The position numbers were made by a program, and so were the translations under genes. Below are positions 36,976 through 46,702 of a DNA stretch of 64,000 bases, piece after piece. The number at the start of each line of letters is the position of its first letter. The first letter of the stretch is position 1. The stretch spans positions 3,038,001-3,102,000 of the forward strand of contig NZ_CP036426.1 in assembly GCF_007752535.1 (NCBI RefSeq). Direction: 5' to 3'. The notes beneath the pieces were generated by a model that was not told the origin of the DNA, did not search any database, and was given only the letters and a program-made list of their open reading frames with translations. Source of the stretch: Tautonia plasticadhaerens (GTDB lineage: Bacteria; Planctomycetota; Planctomycetia; Isosphaerales; Isosphaeraceae).

Positions 36976-38199
36976 TCAGTCGGAGAGGCGATCACCGAGG
37001 GTCGAGAGGTCGCCCTCGACGAGATGCCCCTCCGGGTCGATGAGCAGGACGGTGGGGAAGCCGTCGAGGGAGTAGCTCGACCAGGAACGGAGCGAGGGGT
37101 CGATCAGGACCGGGAACGGGAGATCCTTGCCGTCCCAGACGTGCTCGACGAACGGCCGGAGTCGGCGCTCGAATTCGGGGACCGTGGCGACCTCGCCTTC
37201 GGTGTCGATGAAGACCGAGAGGACCTGGAACCGGTCGAGGCGATCCCCGTGTTCCTCATGGAAGGCGATCAGCTCGGGCATGTGGTCGATCAGGCAGGAG
37301 GGGCAGTCGAATCCCCAGAAGACGATCAGCACCCACTTGCCGGGGAAATCCCAGGGCTGGGCGTCGGCGTCGATCCCCCGGCCGGCGACGGCCTCGATCC
37401 GAGGGGGGCGTCGGCCGTAATGCTCCCGATAGTCGCCCGAGAACCCGTCGGCGGCGGCCTCGGCGATCTGCTGCTCTCGGGGCGGGACGGGGGAGAGCGT
37501 GAGCGTGCCCAGGTCGACCTCGGGCTCGGCCCCGGTCAGGTGGATCGAGGGGGCGTCGAGCACTCGGACGTCGATCACGTCGGACTCGGCTTCGCTGATC
37601 CCGTAGGCGTTGAAGCGGTAATCGCCGGGCGGCAGGAGCATCTCGAACTCCGAGGAGAACGAGCCGCAACCGGCCACCCGGGTCGAGTCGACCGGGCGAG
37701 TCGGGTCGTCGGGCAGCATCGTATAAATGTGCGTCCAATCGGGCCGGCCGCCGCCGGGCAGCGCCATGCGGCCCCGGACCCGGACGAGGGGGCGGAGGCG
37801 GATCTCGATCGGCTCATCGCCGAGCCCCCCGACGGGGATCAGGCCGACGGCCCCCCGACGCCGATCTCCGTCGAGCACCAGGACGTGATGCGTCCTCCGG
37901 CCCAGTTCCAGGAAAAATGCCCCGTCGTCGTCGGTGGCGGTCAGGGTGCTGGATGAGGGCTCCATCCGGCCGAGGTCACCCCAAAATCGCCGGAGTTCCT
38001 CCGGGTCCGAGAGGTCGAAGGCCGAGCCGTCCGGCTTGCGGTGCGAGCCGTTGGCGAACCAGTACGGGGCGACCTCGGCGCCGGCCACCGGCGTCCCCGA
38101 CTCGTCGACGACGCGGCCCCGGAGCGTCCGGCCGCCGTCGTCCGGGACGACCGCAGCGGAGGCCAGGGCGATCAGGGCCAGGGTCGATCCGATGCTCAT
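36976..38199 (-). CDS. carboxypeptidase-regulatory domain plus TlpA-like thioredoxin protein
   Basis: 407 residues from ATG 38199; signal peptide about 1-19. The N-terminal TLRGRVVDESGTPVAGAEV is a CarboxypepD_reg beta-sandwich. Residues about 270-400 form a TlpA/ResA-like thioredoxin fold with WGFDCPSCL (CPSC in place of CPPC) and a cis-Pro loop (DGFPTVLLID). Probably a periplasmic thiol-disulfide oxidoreductase. The domain pair is common in planctomycetes. Divergent from the ABC ATPase gene. Confidence 0.8.
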   Translation of the reverse strand: MSIGSTLALIALASAAVVPDDGGRTLRGRVVDESGTPVAGAEVAPYWFANGSHRKPDGSAFDLSDPEELRRFWGDLGRMEPSSSTLTATDDDGAFFLELGRRTHHVLVLDGDRRRGAVGLIPVGGLGDEPIEIRLRPLVRVRGRMALPGGGRPDWTHIYTMLPDDPTRPVDSTRVAGCGSFSSEFEMLLPPGDYRFNAYGISEAESDVIDVRVLDAPSIHLTGAEPEVDLGTLTLSPVPPREQQIAEAAADGFSGDYREHYGRRPPRIEAVAGRGIDADAQPWDFPGKWVLIVFWGFDCPSCLIDHMPELIAFHEEHGDRLDRFQVLSVFIDTEGEVATVPEFERRLRPFVEHVWDGKDLPFPVLIDPSLRSWSSYSLDGFPTVLLIDPEGHLVEGDLSTLGDRLSD

Positions 38200-38432
38200 G
38201 GTCTCGTCCCGACTGGGTGTGCGTCCCGAGGGGGATTGATGGCGTGGATCGCCGATCCAGGCCGCACTCTGACAGATGTCATCGCCCAACACAAGACAAT
38301 TGCCCGAGGATCGCCGACGACCGACGCGGGCGGGAGTCGGGTGCCTTGAGGGCCGAGGGCGGCGGGGGAATAATGGCGACGGCGGCGATCGGCCGTCGGC
38401 ACGTCTTCAATGGCGGGATCCCGGGTCCGGGC

Positions 38433-39419
38433 ATGATCGACGTCGAGCAGCTCTCCAAGCGATACGGGTCCGTCCGGGCGGTCGAGGGCGTCAGCTTCTC
38501 GGTCGGCCGGGGCGAGGTCGTCGGCTTCCTCGGCCCGAACGGGGCGGGCAAGTCGACCACCATGCGGATGCTGACCACCTACCTGATGCCCACCAGCGGC
38601 CGGGCCCGGGTCGCCGGGCTCGACGTGCTGGACGAGCCGAGGGAGGTCCGGCGCAAGGTCGGGTACCTGCCCGAGGTCGTGCCGATCTACCCCGAGATGC
38701 GGGTCCGGGAGTTCCTCCGGTATCGCTCCAAACTCAAGGACGTGCCCGGCAGCAGGCGTCGGGCGGCGATCGACGACGCGATCGAGATGACGGGCCTCGC
38801 CGACGTGGCCCACCGGGTGACCGGGAACCTGTCGAAGGGGTACAAGCAGCGGGTCGGGCTGGCCGACGCGCTGTTGAGCGACCCGGACGTGCTGATCCTG
38901 GACGAGCCGACCGCCGGGCTGGACCCGATCCAGATCGGCGAGGTCCGGGAGCTGATCCGGGAACTGGGCCGGCGGCACACGATCCTCCTGAGCACGCACA
39001 TCCTGCCCGAGGTCGAGGCGGTCTGCGGCCGAGTCATCATCATCGCCAGCGGCCGGATCGCGCTGGACGAGCCGCTGGATCGACTCCGGGCGGGCCGTGC
39101 CGTCGAGGTGGAGGTCCGGGGGCCGATCGACTCGGTCCGGGGGGTTTTGGAGACGACCCCGGGTGCGGGGGGCGTCCGGAAGATCGCCGTGGAGGGTGCG
39201 GCGGCCGGGGACCCGGGGGTCTGCGGCTTCGAGGTCCGGTCCAAGGACGAGTCGGCCGTCGAGGCGCTCCGGGAACTGATCGCCGCCCGGGTCGTCCAAA
39301 ACGGGTGGGCGCTGCGGAGGCTGGACCTGTCGCGGTCGACGCTGGAAGAACGGTTCGTCAGGGCGGTCCGGGATGCGGTGGTGGTCGACCACGGCGGCAA
39401 TTCGGGAGAGGCAGCGTGA
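38433..39419 (+). CDS. gliding-type ABC exporter ATPase (GldA-like)
   Basis: 328 residues from ATG 38433; an in-frame ATG at 38373 would add 20 residues. Walker A FLGPNGAGKSTTMRML, signature LSKGYKQRVGLADALL, Walker B DVLILDEPTAGLDP and LSTHILPEV are present, with a C-terminal accessory domain. First gene of a four-gene set (ATPase, permease, GldG-like, DUF4340). Related sets serve gliding in Bacteroidetes, but elsewhere export unknown cargo. Confidence 0.92.
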   Translation: MIDVEQLSKRYGSVRAVEGVSFSVGRGEVVGFLGPNGAGKSTTMRMLTTYLMPTSGRARVAGLDVLDEPREVRRKVGYLPEVVPIYPEMRVREFLRYRSKLKDVPGSRRRAAIDDAIEMTGLADVAHRVTGNLSKGYKQRVGLADALLSDPDVLILDEPTAGLDPIQIGEVRELIRELGRRHTILLSTHILPEVEAVCGRVIIIASGRIALDEPLDRLRAGRAVEVEVRGPIDSVRGVLETTPGAGGVRKIAVEGAAAGDPGVCGFEVRSKDESAVEALRELIAARVVQNGWALRRLDLSRSTLEERFVRAVRDAVVVDHGGNSGEAA

Positions 39420-39795
39420 TGGATCGTCGAGGGGGCACGCGGCCTGGCTCCTCATCGCTCGCCTCCCGTTCGAGGGGAGGCGGCCGATGCGGGGAGACCG
39501 GGCCTCGGCTCCGAGACCGGCCCCCCTCACCCGGGCTGCGCCCACCCTCTCCCCCGCAGGCGGGGGCGAGGGACCGAATCCGTCCCCCTCTCCCCACGAG
39601 TGGGGAGAGGGTCGGGGTGAGGGGGCGGTTCGTACGACGCCGGGCCTCGCGATGCATCGAAGCCCCCCTCGCCCGGCCTCCGGCCACCCTCTCCCCCGAG
39701 GACGGGGGAGAGGGTCGAAGAAATTGATTCCGAGACGAGCACCTGGGCCGCAGGGCAGCCACTCGAACCTCATCTGAAGGCGAACGAACGATCCC
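39420..39795. repeat. hairpin-rich palindromic spacer inside ABC operon
   Basis: 376 bases without a gene. Three stems share the CCCTCTCCCC/GGGGAGAGGG theme: 39586-39597 with 39600-39611 (12 bp, 2-base loop), 39686-39698 with 39703-39715 (13 bp, 4-base loop), and an imperfect one near 39545-39572. The phrase CCCTCaCCC...CTCTCCCC repeats in both orientations. It resembles the G+C-rich intergenic palindromes scattered through many genomes. Lying between ATPase and permease genes, it may attenuate or stabilise the transcript. Confidence 0.7.
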
Positions 39796-40560
39796 ATGAG
39801 ACACGTCCCCGCCCTGGTCCAGCGCGAGGTCTCGTCGTACTTCCTGAGGCCGATGGCGTACTTCGTCCTGCTCGGGTTCCAGGTCATCGCGATGCTGGAC
39901 TTCTTCCAGCTCGTCGAGCTGCTGAGCGACCCGAGGTCGGTCTTGTCGTTCTCGGGGCAGCTCAACCCGATGAACTCGTACGTGGCGGGGAGCTGGATGT
40001 TCTGGGTGGCGCTGCTGGTGGCGGTGCCGGCCCTGACCATGCGGCTGATCGCCGAGGAGCGGCGGACGGGGACGATCGAAGGGCTGATGACCGTGCCGGT
40101 CACCGAGGCGGAGGTGGTGATCGGCAAGTGGATCGGCGGGGTCCTGATGTACCTGGCCCTGCTCCTGCCGTTCGCCATCTACCTGCCGTTCCTGGCGAGG
40201 GTCGGGGAGTACGCGCTGGACCCGGAGCCGTTGATCTCGCTGGGGATCGGCCTGACGACGATGGGGATGATGTTCACGAGCATCGGCATCGCCTTCAGCG
40301 CGGCGACGAGGAACCAGGTGGAGGCGGCGGTGGGGACGTTCGTCGTCCTGCTGTCGTTGCTGCTGATCACGGTGGTCAACCAGGTGGTGGGGCCGAGGCC
40401 GGGGTGGGCGGAGGCGGTGTCGTTCCTGTCGGTGTACGTGCAGCTCTCGGAGTTCGCCTCGGGGCGGCTGGACCTGCGCGTGGTGGCGTTGCACCTGTCG
40501 GTGACGGCGTTCTCGCTGTTCCTGGCGGTGAAGGTGCTCGAAGCACGCAGGGAGAGCTGA
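39796..40560 (+). CDS. ABC-2 permease (GldF-like)
   Basis: 254 residues, six membrane helices. The N-terminus VQREVSSYFLRPMAYFVL and the loop RLIAEERRTGTIEGLMTVPVTEAEVVIGKW are hallmarks of the GldF/NosY-type permease. Works with the ATPase upstream. Stop to next start is 4 bases. Confidence 0.9.
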   Translation: MRHVPALVQREVSSYFLRPMAYFVLLGFQVIAMLDFFQLVELLSDPRSVLSFSGQLNPMNSYVAGSWMFWVALLVAVPALTMRLIAEERRTGTIEGLMTVPVTEAEVVIGKWIGGVLMYLALLLPFAIYLPFLARVGEYALDPEPLISLGIGLTTMGMMFTSIGIAFSAATRNQVEAAVGTFVVLLSLLLITVVNQVVGPRPGWAEAVSFLSVYVQLSEFASGRLDLRVVALHLSVTAFSLFLAVKVLEARRES

Positions 40561-40564
40561 GGCG

Positions 40565-42370
40565 ATGGGCAGTCGGGTGCTCGAACTGCTGGGGAGCGAG
40601 GCGGCGGCGGTCGCCGGATTGGTGGTCGTGGTGGCGCTGGCCCTCTACTGGTTCCTCCGGGGGGCGCCGCTGGGGCAGTCGGCCGAGCAGGAGCGCGACG
40701 CCGAGGCCCCTCCCGCGCGATACCGGGACCGGATGGCGGCGGCGACGACCCTGGGCGTGCTGGGGATCGCGCTGGGGGCCTACGTGGCGCTCCGGTTCGG
40801 GGTGCCGCAGTCGATCGCCGTGTTCGCGATCGCTTTCGGCGTCCTGCTCCTGACGATGCGGTCGAACCGGCCGCATCGGCACGCCAGCCCGAGCCTCCGC
40901 CGCATGGCCCGCTTCGCCGACGCGACGATGACCGGCGCCCTGCTGGCCGGGGTCCTGATCGTCGGCAACGTGCTGGCGTTCACCTACGGCGGCCGGCCGA
41001 TCGACCTGTCGCTGGACCGCTCCTACAGCCTGGAAGCCCTGACGATCACGCAGCTCGAGGGCCTGGAGGAGCCGGTGACGTTCACCGTCTTCTTCGGCGA
41101 CGGCGAGTTCGGCCAGGTGGACCGCGTCCGCCAGTTGCTCCAGCTCTACAAGGACGAGGCGCCGGACCGGGTCACGATCGAATACCTCAATGCGTTCGGC
41201 GAGCCCGACCGGGCCCGGGACCTGGCCGATCGGGTGCCCGGCCTGGCGTTGACCGAGGGGGGCGGGGTGCTCGTCTCCTACGGCGAGGGGGACGAGGTCC
41301 GGCACATCATCGTCCGCAACGCCGACATGTTCGCCGCCGAGCTGCCCCAGGACCCGGGGTCGGGCGTGGTGGCCGAGACCTCGTTCCTGGGGGAGGCGGC
41401 GTTGACCACGGCCCTGATCCGCCTGAAGCAGGGGGAGCAGCCGATCGTCGCCTTCACCACCGGCCACGGCGAGCCGTCGATCGACGCGATGGACCCGAGG
41501 AGGCCGGGCCTTGGGCAGCTCCGGGCCCGGCTCGAATCGGTGGGGATGAAGGTGGTGGCCTTCAACCCCGCCGGCCAGGTGCCGGAGGGGGCCTCGGTGG
41601 TGGTGGTCGGGGCGCCCGAGGAGACGATCGGCCCGGAGGTGGTGGCCCGACTCCGGGGGTTCTCCGACACGGGGGGGAGGCTGCTGGTGATCCAGGGGAA
41701 CCGGACGCCGAGCGGCCTGGAAGCGTGGCTCTCGGAGTGGGGCGTCGGGATCGGCGAGGGCCGGGTCGTGGACCCGGCGTTCAACTTCCGGGGCAGGCCG
41801 GACTGGCCGCTGGTGGCGATCGAGCCGGGGCCGAGCAACCACCCGATCGTCGCCCCCCTGGAGCGGCTGACGGTGCTGATGCCCCGCCCGGCGCCGATCG
41901 GGGCGAAGTCGGGGGCCGAGATGCCCGGGGCCCTGCTGGTGACGCCCTTGCTGCGGACGGGCCGCGACTCGTTCGTCGAGTCGACCCCCGAGGCGGGCCC
42001 CCCCGAGCGCGACGCCGAGGCGGACCTGCCCGGCCCGATCGTGGTGGCCGCCGCCGTGGCCGACCGCCCGTCTCCCCGGGATCGTGAGGCCGAGCCCAAT
42101 CCCCGGCTCGTCCTCATCTCCAGCCCGGAGGCGGCCGACAACCCGATCGTGGCCTCGACGGGCGTGGCGAACCTGGACCTGGTCGTCAACGCGGTGGGGT
42201 GGCTCCAGGACCGTCCGGACCTCGTGTCCATCGCCCCCCGCACCTACACCGCCCGGGTGCTCAAGGCCGGGCCGAACCTGAGGGCCAAGCTCGTGCTGCT
42301 GCCGACGCTGCTCTCCGTGTCGGTCCTCATCGGCCTGGGGATGGCGACGTACATGGCCCGTCGGGAATGA
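40565..42370 (+). CDS. GldG-like ABC transporter auxiliary protein
   Basis: 601 residues. Three N-terminal membrane helices (13-31, 60-78, 108-130), then an extracytoplasmic domain of the ABC_transp_aux type. DLSLDRSYSLEALTITQLEGLEEPVTFTVFF is the typical opening and GHGEPSIDAMDP lies in the glutamine-amidotransferase-like part. A C-terminal helix (LLPTLLSVSVLIGLGMATY) anchors it again. Fusion of GldG with membrane helices is usual in this operon type. Confidence 0.87.
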   Translation: MGSRVLELLGSEAAAVAGLVVVVALALYWFLRGAPLGQSAEQERDAEAPPARYRDRMAAATTLGVLGIALGAYVALRFGVPQSIAVFAIAFGVLLLTMRSNRPHRHASPSLRRMARFADATMTGALLAGVLIVGNVLAFTYGGRPIDLSLDRSYSLEALTITQLEGLEEPVTFTVFFGDGEFGQVDRVRQLLQLYKDEAPDRVTIEYLNAFGEPDRARDLADRVPGLALTEGGGVLVSYGEGDEVRHIIVRNADMFAAELPQDPGSGVVAETSFLGEAALTTALIRLKQGEQPIVAFTTGHGEPSIDAMDPRRPGLGQLRARLESVGMKVVAFNPAGQVPEGASVVVVGAPEETIGPEVVARLRGFSDTGGRLLVIQGNRTPSGLEAWLSEWGVGIGEGRVVDPAFNFRGRPDWPLVAIEPGPSNHPIVAPLERLTVLMPRPAPIGAKSGAEMPGALLVTPLLRTGRDSFVESTPEAGPPERDAEADLPGPIVVAAAVADRPSPRDREAEPNPRLVLISSPEAADNPIVASTGVANLDLVVNAVGWLQDRPDLVSIAPRTYTARVLKAGPNLRAKLVLLPTLLSVSVLIGLGMATYMARRE

Positions 42371-42452
42371 GGACGGGCCGGGCGAGACGGGCGGGGAACT
42401 CCGCCGACGACCTCCATCGAGCGAGCTCGAACCACGACGGGGCCGGACGATC

Positions 42453-44792
42453 ATGGGCAAGCGGAGCACGATCCTACTCCTCGTCCTGTTCTTCGGGGGC
42501 CTGGGCGCGCTCTGGTGGGCGAGGACGGCGGACCTGCCGACCGCGGCCGAGCGCCAGGACATGGCGGGGCGGGTCCTGCCGGGCTTGATGAGGGTCGAGC
42601 CGGGGGAGATCGCCCGGATCGAAGTGGAGGATCCGTCCGGGGAGGGGGCCCTCGTGGCGCTGGAACGCCGGGGCCCGGAGGGCTGGCAGGTGGTCGAGCC
42701 GATCGAGGCGATGGCCGACGCCCGGCGGGTCGAGGTGCTGGTGAACAACCTCCGGGAGCTTCGCAAGGCGGCCGAGGCCGGCGAGGTGACCGGAGACCCG
42801 TCCCGGTTCGGCCTGGAGCCGCCCGCCCGGCTGGTCCGGCTCTACCGGGCGGGGGACGACGAGCCGGTCGCCACCCTGGCCCTGGGGGACGAGCTGGAGC
42901 GACTCCGGTACGTGCAGCCCGAGGGCGGCCCGGTCACCCTGGCCGACACGCTCCGCGTCGAGCCGGATTCCGTCGACCCCGACGAGTGGCGGGAACGGGG
43001 GCTGTTCGACATCTATTCCTATGACGTGAAGTCGATCGACGTGACCGGCCCCGATCGCCGCCTGGGCGTGGCGCTGGAGGGCGGGCGGTGGCGGGTCGTC
43101 GAGCCGTTCCGGGCCCCCGCGAACGCGGAGGCGGTCAACGGACTGCTCGCAGACCTGGCCGAACTGGAGGCGGTGGCCGGGCCGGAGGGGTTCGCCGCCG
43201 AGGACGTGGGGGACCTGTCGGAGTTCGGCCTCGACCCGCCGCGGGCGACGATCACCCTGGTCCCGGCCGGGCTGACCGGGTCGGACGCGCCGCAGACGGC
43301 CCACCTCGGCGGGTCGCCGGAGGGCAGGGATGACGTCCTCTACGCGCGTCGGGAAGGGCAGGACGACGTGCTGCTCGTCCGGGCGCGGGGGGTGGCCGAC
43401 GTGGGGAGCGACCCCCGGGCGATCCGGAGCCGCAAGGTCGTCGACTCCCGGCCCGAGGAGGTGGTGGCGCTGCGGATCGAGGCCGACGGCGTCGAATACC
43501 GGCTGGCCAAGGGCCCGGCGGGCTGGAATGTCGTCTCCCCCGACGAGGGCACGGCCGACGCGGTGGACGTGTCGACGCTGCTGGAGACGATCACGACGCT
43601 GGAGTCGGCCGAGTTCTTCCCGAGCGATCAGGTGACCGGCTCCGGGCTCGACGAGCCGACGGCGACCTTCGACCTCTGGGTGTCGGAGTCGGGGGGCGTC
43701 CCGGAGACGCCGTTCGCGTTCGAATCCGACCGGCCCGCCGACGTCTCGCTGGCGATCGGCCGGTATGACGCGGGCACGAAGCTCGTCTACGGGCAGCTCG
43801 GGGGGGACGAGGGCACGGTGCTGGCGCTGCCGGAGACGGCCCGACGCGCGATCCCCGAAGGGCCGCTGGCGCTGCGGGACCGGACGGTGGTCCGGCAGGA
43901 CCCGAGGGCGGTCCGCCGGGTCGAGATGGACCGCGCCGGCCGCTCGCTGGCGCTCGAACGCCCCGCGACCGACGCCGCCGGCCCCGGGGCGGCGACGGCG
44001 TGGCAGGTGGTCGAGCCGAAGCCGGCGGCGGCCGACCGGCTGGCGGCGACGATGCTCGTGGACGCCCTGGCCCGGCTGAGGGCCGAGCGGGTCGTCGCAT
44101 CGGAGGCCGGGGACCCGTCGACCTACGGGCTGGACGACCCGGCGGCCCGGGTCTCGTGGGAGGCCGACTCGGGAGAGGAGTCCCGGACGACGCTGGTCGT
44201 CGGCGGGTCCGTGCCCGATCGGCAGGGCGAACGGTACGCGCGCCTGGAAGGCCGGCCCGGGGTCTTCACCGTGGGACCGAAGCTGCTGGCCCTGCTGTCG
44301 GCCGAGTTCCGGGACCGGAGGATCCTCGGCTTCGCCCCCGACCAGGCCGACCGGCTGGTCGTCCGGGGCGACGGGGCCGAGCTCGCCTTCGAGAAGTCCG
44401 AGGGAGCCTGGCGGCCCGAGGGGGGGGGCGGATCCTGGCCGACCGGCTACGACGAGGCGAAGGTCGAGGCGACGATCGCCGCCCTCTCGACCCTGACCGC
44501 CGACCGGATCGTCCAGGACGACGGTCCGATGCCCGAGGGTTCGGCCCTGGAGCCGCCGGCCCGGGAGGTCGAGGTCCGGATCCAAACCGTCGAGGGCGAG
44601 CAATCGGCCACCATCCGCCTCGGGGCCCGGCTCGGCGAATCCCGGTTCGCCGCGATGGGGGACGGGGGGCCGGGCGCGGCGTTCCTGGTCCCGGCGGAGC
44701 CGTTCGACCTGCCGATGCCGGCCCCGGGGGGCGGGGAGGGATTGCCGGAGGACCCGTTCGAGCGATCGGGCGGGGGCCCGGACCTCGAATGA
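42453..44792 (+). CDS. DUF4340 repeat protein
   Basis: 779 residues. An N-terminal membrane anchor (STILLLVLFFGGLGALWW) is followed by about five copies of the DUF4340 unit, each ending in a turn of the form FGLDPP: DPSRFGLEPP, LSEFGLDPP, GSGLDEP, DPSTYGLDDP and GSALEPP. The family usually has one or two copies per protein. Extracytoplasmic partner of the GldG-like protein, last gene of the operon. Function unknown. Confidence 0.88.
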   Translation: MGKRSTILLLVLFFGGLGALWWARTADLPTAAERQDMAGRVLPGLMRVEPGEIARIEVEDPSGEGALVALERRGPEGWQVVEPIEAMADARRVEVLVNNLRELRKAAEAGEVTGDPSRFGLEPPARLVRLYRAGDDEPVATLALGDELERLRYVQPEGGPVTLADTLRVEPDSVDPDEWRERGLFDIYSYDVKSIDVTGPDRRLGVALEGGRWRVVEPFRAPANAEAVNGLLADLAELEAVAGPEGFAAEDVGDLSEFGLDPPRATITLVPAGLTGSDAPQTAHLGGSPEGRDDVLYARREGQDDVLLVRARGVADVGSDPRAIRSRKVVDSRPEEVVALRIEADGVEYRLAKGPAGWNVVSPDEGTADAVDVSTLLETITTLESAEFFPSDQVTGSGLDEPTATFDLWVSESGGVPETPFAFESDRPADVSLAIGRYDAGTKLVYGQLGGDEGTVLALPETARRAIPEGPLALRDRTVVRQDPRAVRRVEMDRAGRSLALERPATDAAGPGAATAWQVVEPKPAAADRLAATMLVDALARLRAERVVASEAGDPSTYGLDDPAARVSWEADSGEESRTTLVVGGSVPDRQGERYARLEGRPGVFTVGPKLLALLSAEFRDRRILGFAPDQADRLVVRGDGAELAFEKSEGAWRPEGGGGSWPTGYDEAKVEATIAALSTLTADRIVQDDGPMPEGSALEPPAREVEVRIQTVEGEQSATIRLGARLGESRFAAMGDGGPGAAFLVPAEPFDLPMPAPGGGEGLPEDPFERSGGGPDLE

Positions 44793-44829
44793 CGCCCGGC
44801 GGACGCGGGATGGCGGCCGGGGGGCCGGC

Positions 44830-46404
44830 TCAGGTGGCGTCGACGCGGCGGGGGACGGCACGGCCGGCGGTGTCGGCGGAGGGGTCGTCCCCCTGCTCGT
44901 GGTACTCGGCGTCGGTGTTCACGCGCCAGGTGTCATACGAGCCGAGGCCGAGGATGTTCCGCGCGGCGAGCAGCGCGGTCATCATCGAGTGATCCTGGTT
45001 ATTATATTTGTGCATGCCGTTGCGGCCGGCCAGTTCAAGGTTGTCGAAGCGGTCGAGCCAGCCGCGGACGACGGCGACGCGGTCCCGGTAGGTCTCGTCG
45101 TAGACGGGATACGCCTTGGGCATCCGGACGACGCAGCCGTCGACGACCGAGGAGGCGGGGATGAGGCCCATGGCGGCGATCTCCCGGCGGCCCAGGGCGA
45201 TCAGGTCGGCGTCGGGCATGGTCCAGAGGTCGTCCCCCTCGAAGCAGAAATACTCCAGCCCGAGGCTGGAGGTGGTGGGGTCGGGGACCATCTCCGGGGA
45301 CCAGTTCTTGAAGTTCTGGATCCGGCCGACCCGGACGCCGGGCTCGTGGACGTAGATCCAGGTGTCGGGGAACGTCTCGGGCCGGTCGACGATGAGGACC
45401 ACGGTGAGGAAGTCTCGGTAGCGGAGGCCGCCGGCCGCCTGCCGGACCTCGTCCGGGGCGGGGGGGCTCATGGCGGCGATCAGGTGGCGGATCGGCAGCG
45501 TCGAGATGAAGTGCCGGCCGCGGTATTCGGTGGCCCGGCCGTCGCGGTCGCGGGAGACGAAGGCGGTGATCGAGCGGCCGTCGTGCTCGATCCGGTCGAC
45601 CCGGCGGCCCAGGTGGACGGCCCCGCCGGCCTGCCGGACGCGATCGGCCGCCGCCTCCCACATCTGGCCGGGGCCGAGCCGGGGATACTTGAACTCCTCG
45701 ATCAGCGTCTTGACCACCTCTCCCCGGCCGGGCCGGCCGACCTTCAGGGCGTTCAGCGCGGCGCCGATGAGGCTGAGGCCCTTGATCCGCTGGGCCGCCC
45801 AGTCGGCCGAGATCTCCGAGGTGGGCATGCCCCAGACCTTCTCGGTGTAGGTCTTGAAGAAGATCTCGAACAGGGTGCGGCCGAATCGGTTGACGATCCA
45901 GTCCTCGAAGCTGCGCTCCGGCTCGACGGGGCGGAGCCGGGCCTTCAGGTAGCTGGCGAGGATGCGGGCGGACTTGATCGGGCCGAGCTTGAGCAGGGCG
46001 TCGACGGGGCGGAGCGGGTAGTGGAAGAACTTGCGGTCGTAGAAGATCCGGCTCAGGCGGGGGCGGCGGAGCAGGTCGCCGCCGAGGATCTCGTCCCAGA
46101 AGGCGTTCACCTCGGCACTCTTGGAAAAGAAGCGGTGGCCGCCGATGTCGAAGCGGTAGCCCTTGTAGACGTCGGTCCGGCTGATACCGCCGACGCGCTC
46201 GGGGTCGGCCTCGACGACGACGCAGGGCCGGCCGTGCCGGGTCAGCTCGAAGGCGGCCGTCAGGCCGGCCGGGCCGGCGCCGGCGATGACCGCGTCGAAG
46301 GACTCGACGACGGCCGGCTCGCCCTCGGGGCGGTCGACCCGCTGCCAGCGGTGCGGAGGAAGGTCGCTCCGCGTCGTCGCGGGCCTCGGCTGATCGCTGC
46401 CCAT
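44830..46404 (-). CDS. UDP-galactopyranose-mutase-like FAD oxidoreductase
   Basis: 524 residues from ATG 46404. Rossmann FAD site VIAGAGPAGLTAAFEL, then DIGGHRFFSKSAEV, the flavin/UDP-sugar motif of the Glf and protoporphyrinogen-oxidase-like group. YTEKVWGMPTSEISADWAAQRIKG and NGMHKYNNQDHSM are typical of planctomycete and archaeal UGM-like proteins. Function could be sugar mutation or desaturation; not decidable by eye. Last gene of the long minus-strand run, 298 bases after the HEPN-like gene. Confidence 0.8.
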   Translation of the reverse strand: MGSDQPRPATTRSDLPPHRWQRVDRPEGEPAVVESFDAVIAGAGPAGLTAAFELTRHGRPCVVVEADPERVGGISRTDVYKGYRFDIGGHRFFSKSAEVNAFWDEILGGDLLRRPRLSRIFYDRKFFHYPLRPVDALLKLGPIKSARILASYLKARLRPVEPERSFEDWIVNRFGRTLFEIFFKTYTEKVWGMPTSEISADWAAQRIKGLSLIGAALNALKVGRPGRGEVVKTLIEEFKYPRLGPGQMWEAAADRVRQAGGAVHLGRRVDRIEHDGRSITAFVSRDRDGRATEYRGRHFISTLPIRHLIAAMSPPAPDEVRQAAGGLRYRDFLTVVLIVDRPETFPDTWIYVHEPGVRVGRIQNFKNWSPEMVPDPTTSSLGLEYFCFEGDDLWTMPDADLIALGRREIAAMGLIPASSVVDGCVVRMPKAYPVYDETYRDRVAVVRGWLDRFDNLELAGRNGMHKYNNQDHSMMTALLAARNILGLGSYDTWRVNTDAEYHEQGDDPSADTAGRAVPRRVDAT

Positions 46405-46702
46405 GCCGGACTCCCCATCCCTGAGGACTCCGCGGCTCGGCCCGGTTCGGTACGGTCCCGCTCCCGGCCACCGCGAGGTTGTCCCGTCCCCGGACGGGCC
46501 GGGGCGCGTTGGCCTCGGGCCGGCTCGGGGTCGGATCGGTGTTCTGGCAGATCCGGCCGATCCGGTCAAGGCCGGACGAGGGAGGAGGAGCTCACGCGGA
46601 GGTGGAGGAGTCGCGCGCGAGCGGCCGCGAGCGGCGGAGACGAGAGGAGGGGAGGGGGGATGGACCGAGGGTCGGGCCGTCCCGCGCGGCGGCGTCCTAC
46701 GC
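46405..46702. other. gene-free stretch
   Basis: 298 bases between the HEPN-like and UGM-like genes. Purine-rich on the plus strand (GAGGAGG-type repeats, 46578-46660), hence a pyrimidine-rich leader for the UGM-like gene. No clear promoter. Confidence 0.4.

Noticed and set aside
39420-39795. Possible CRISPR array
   Set aside because: The repeats are palindromes of varying spacing and orientation, not regularly spaced direct repeats with unique spacers.
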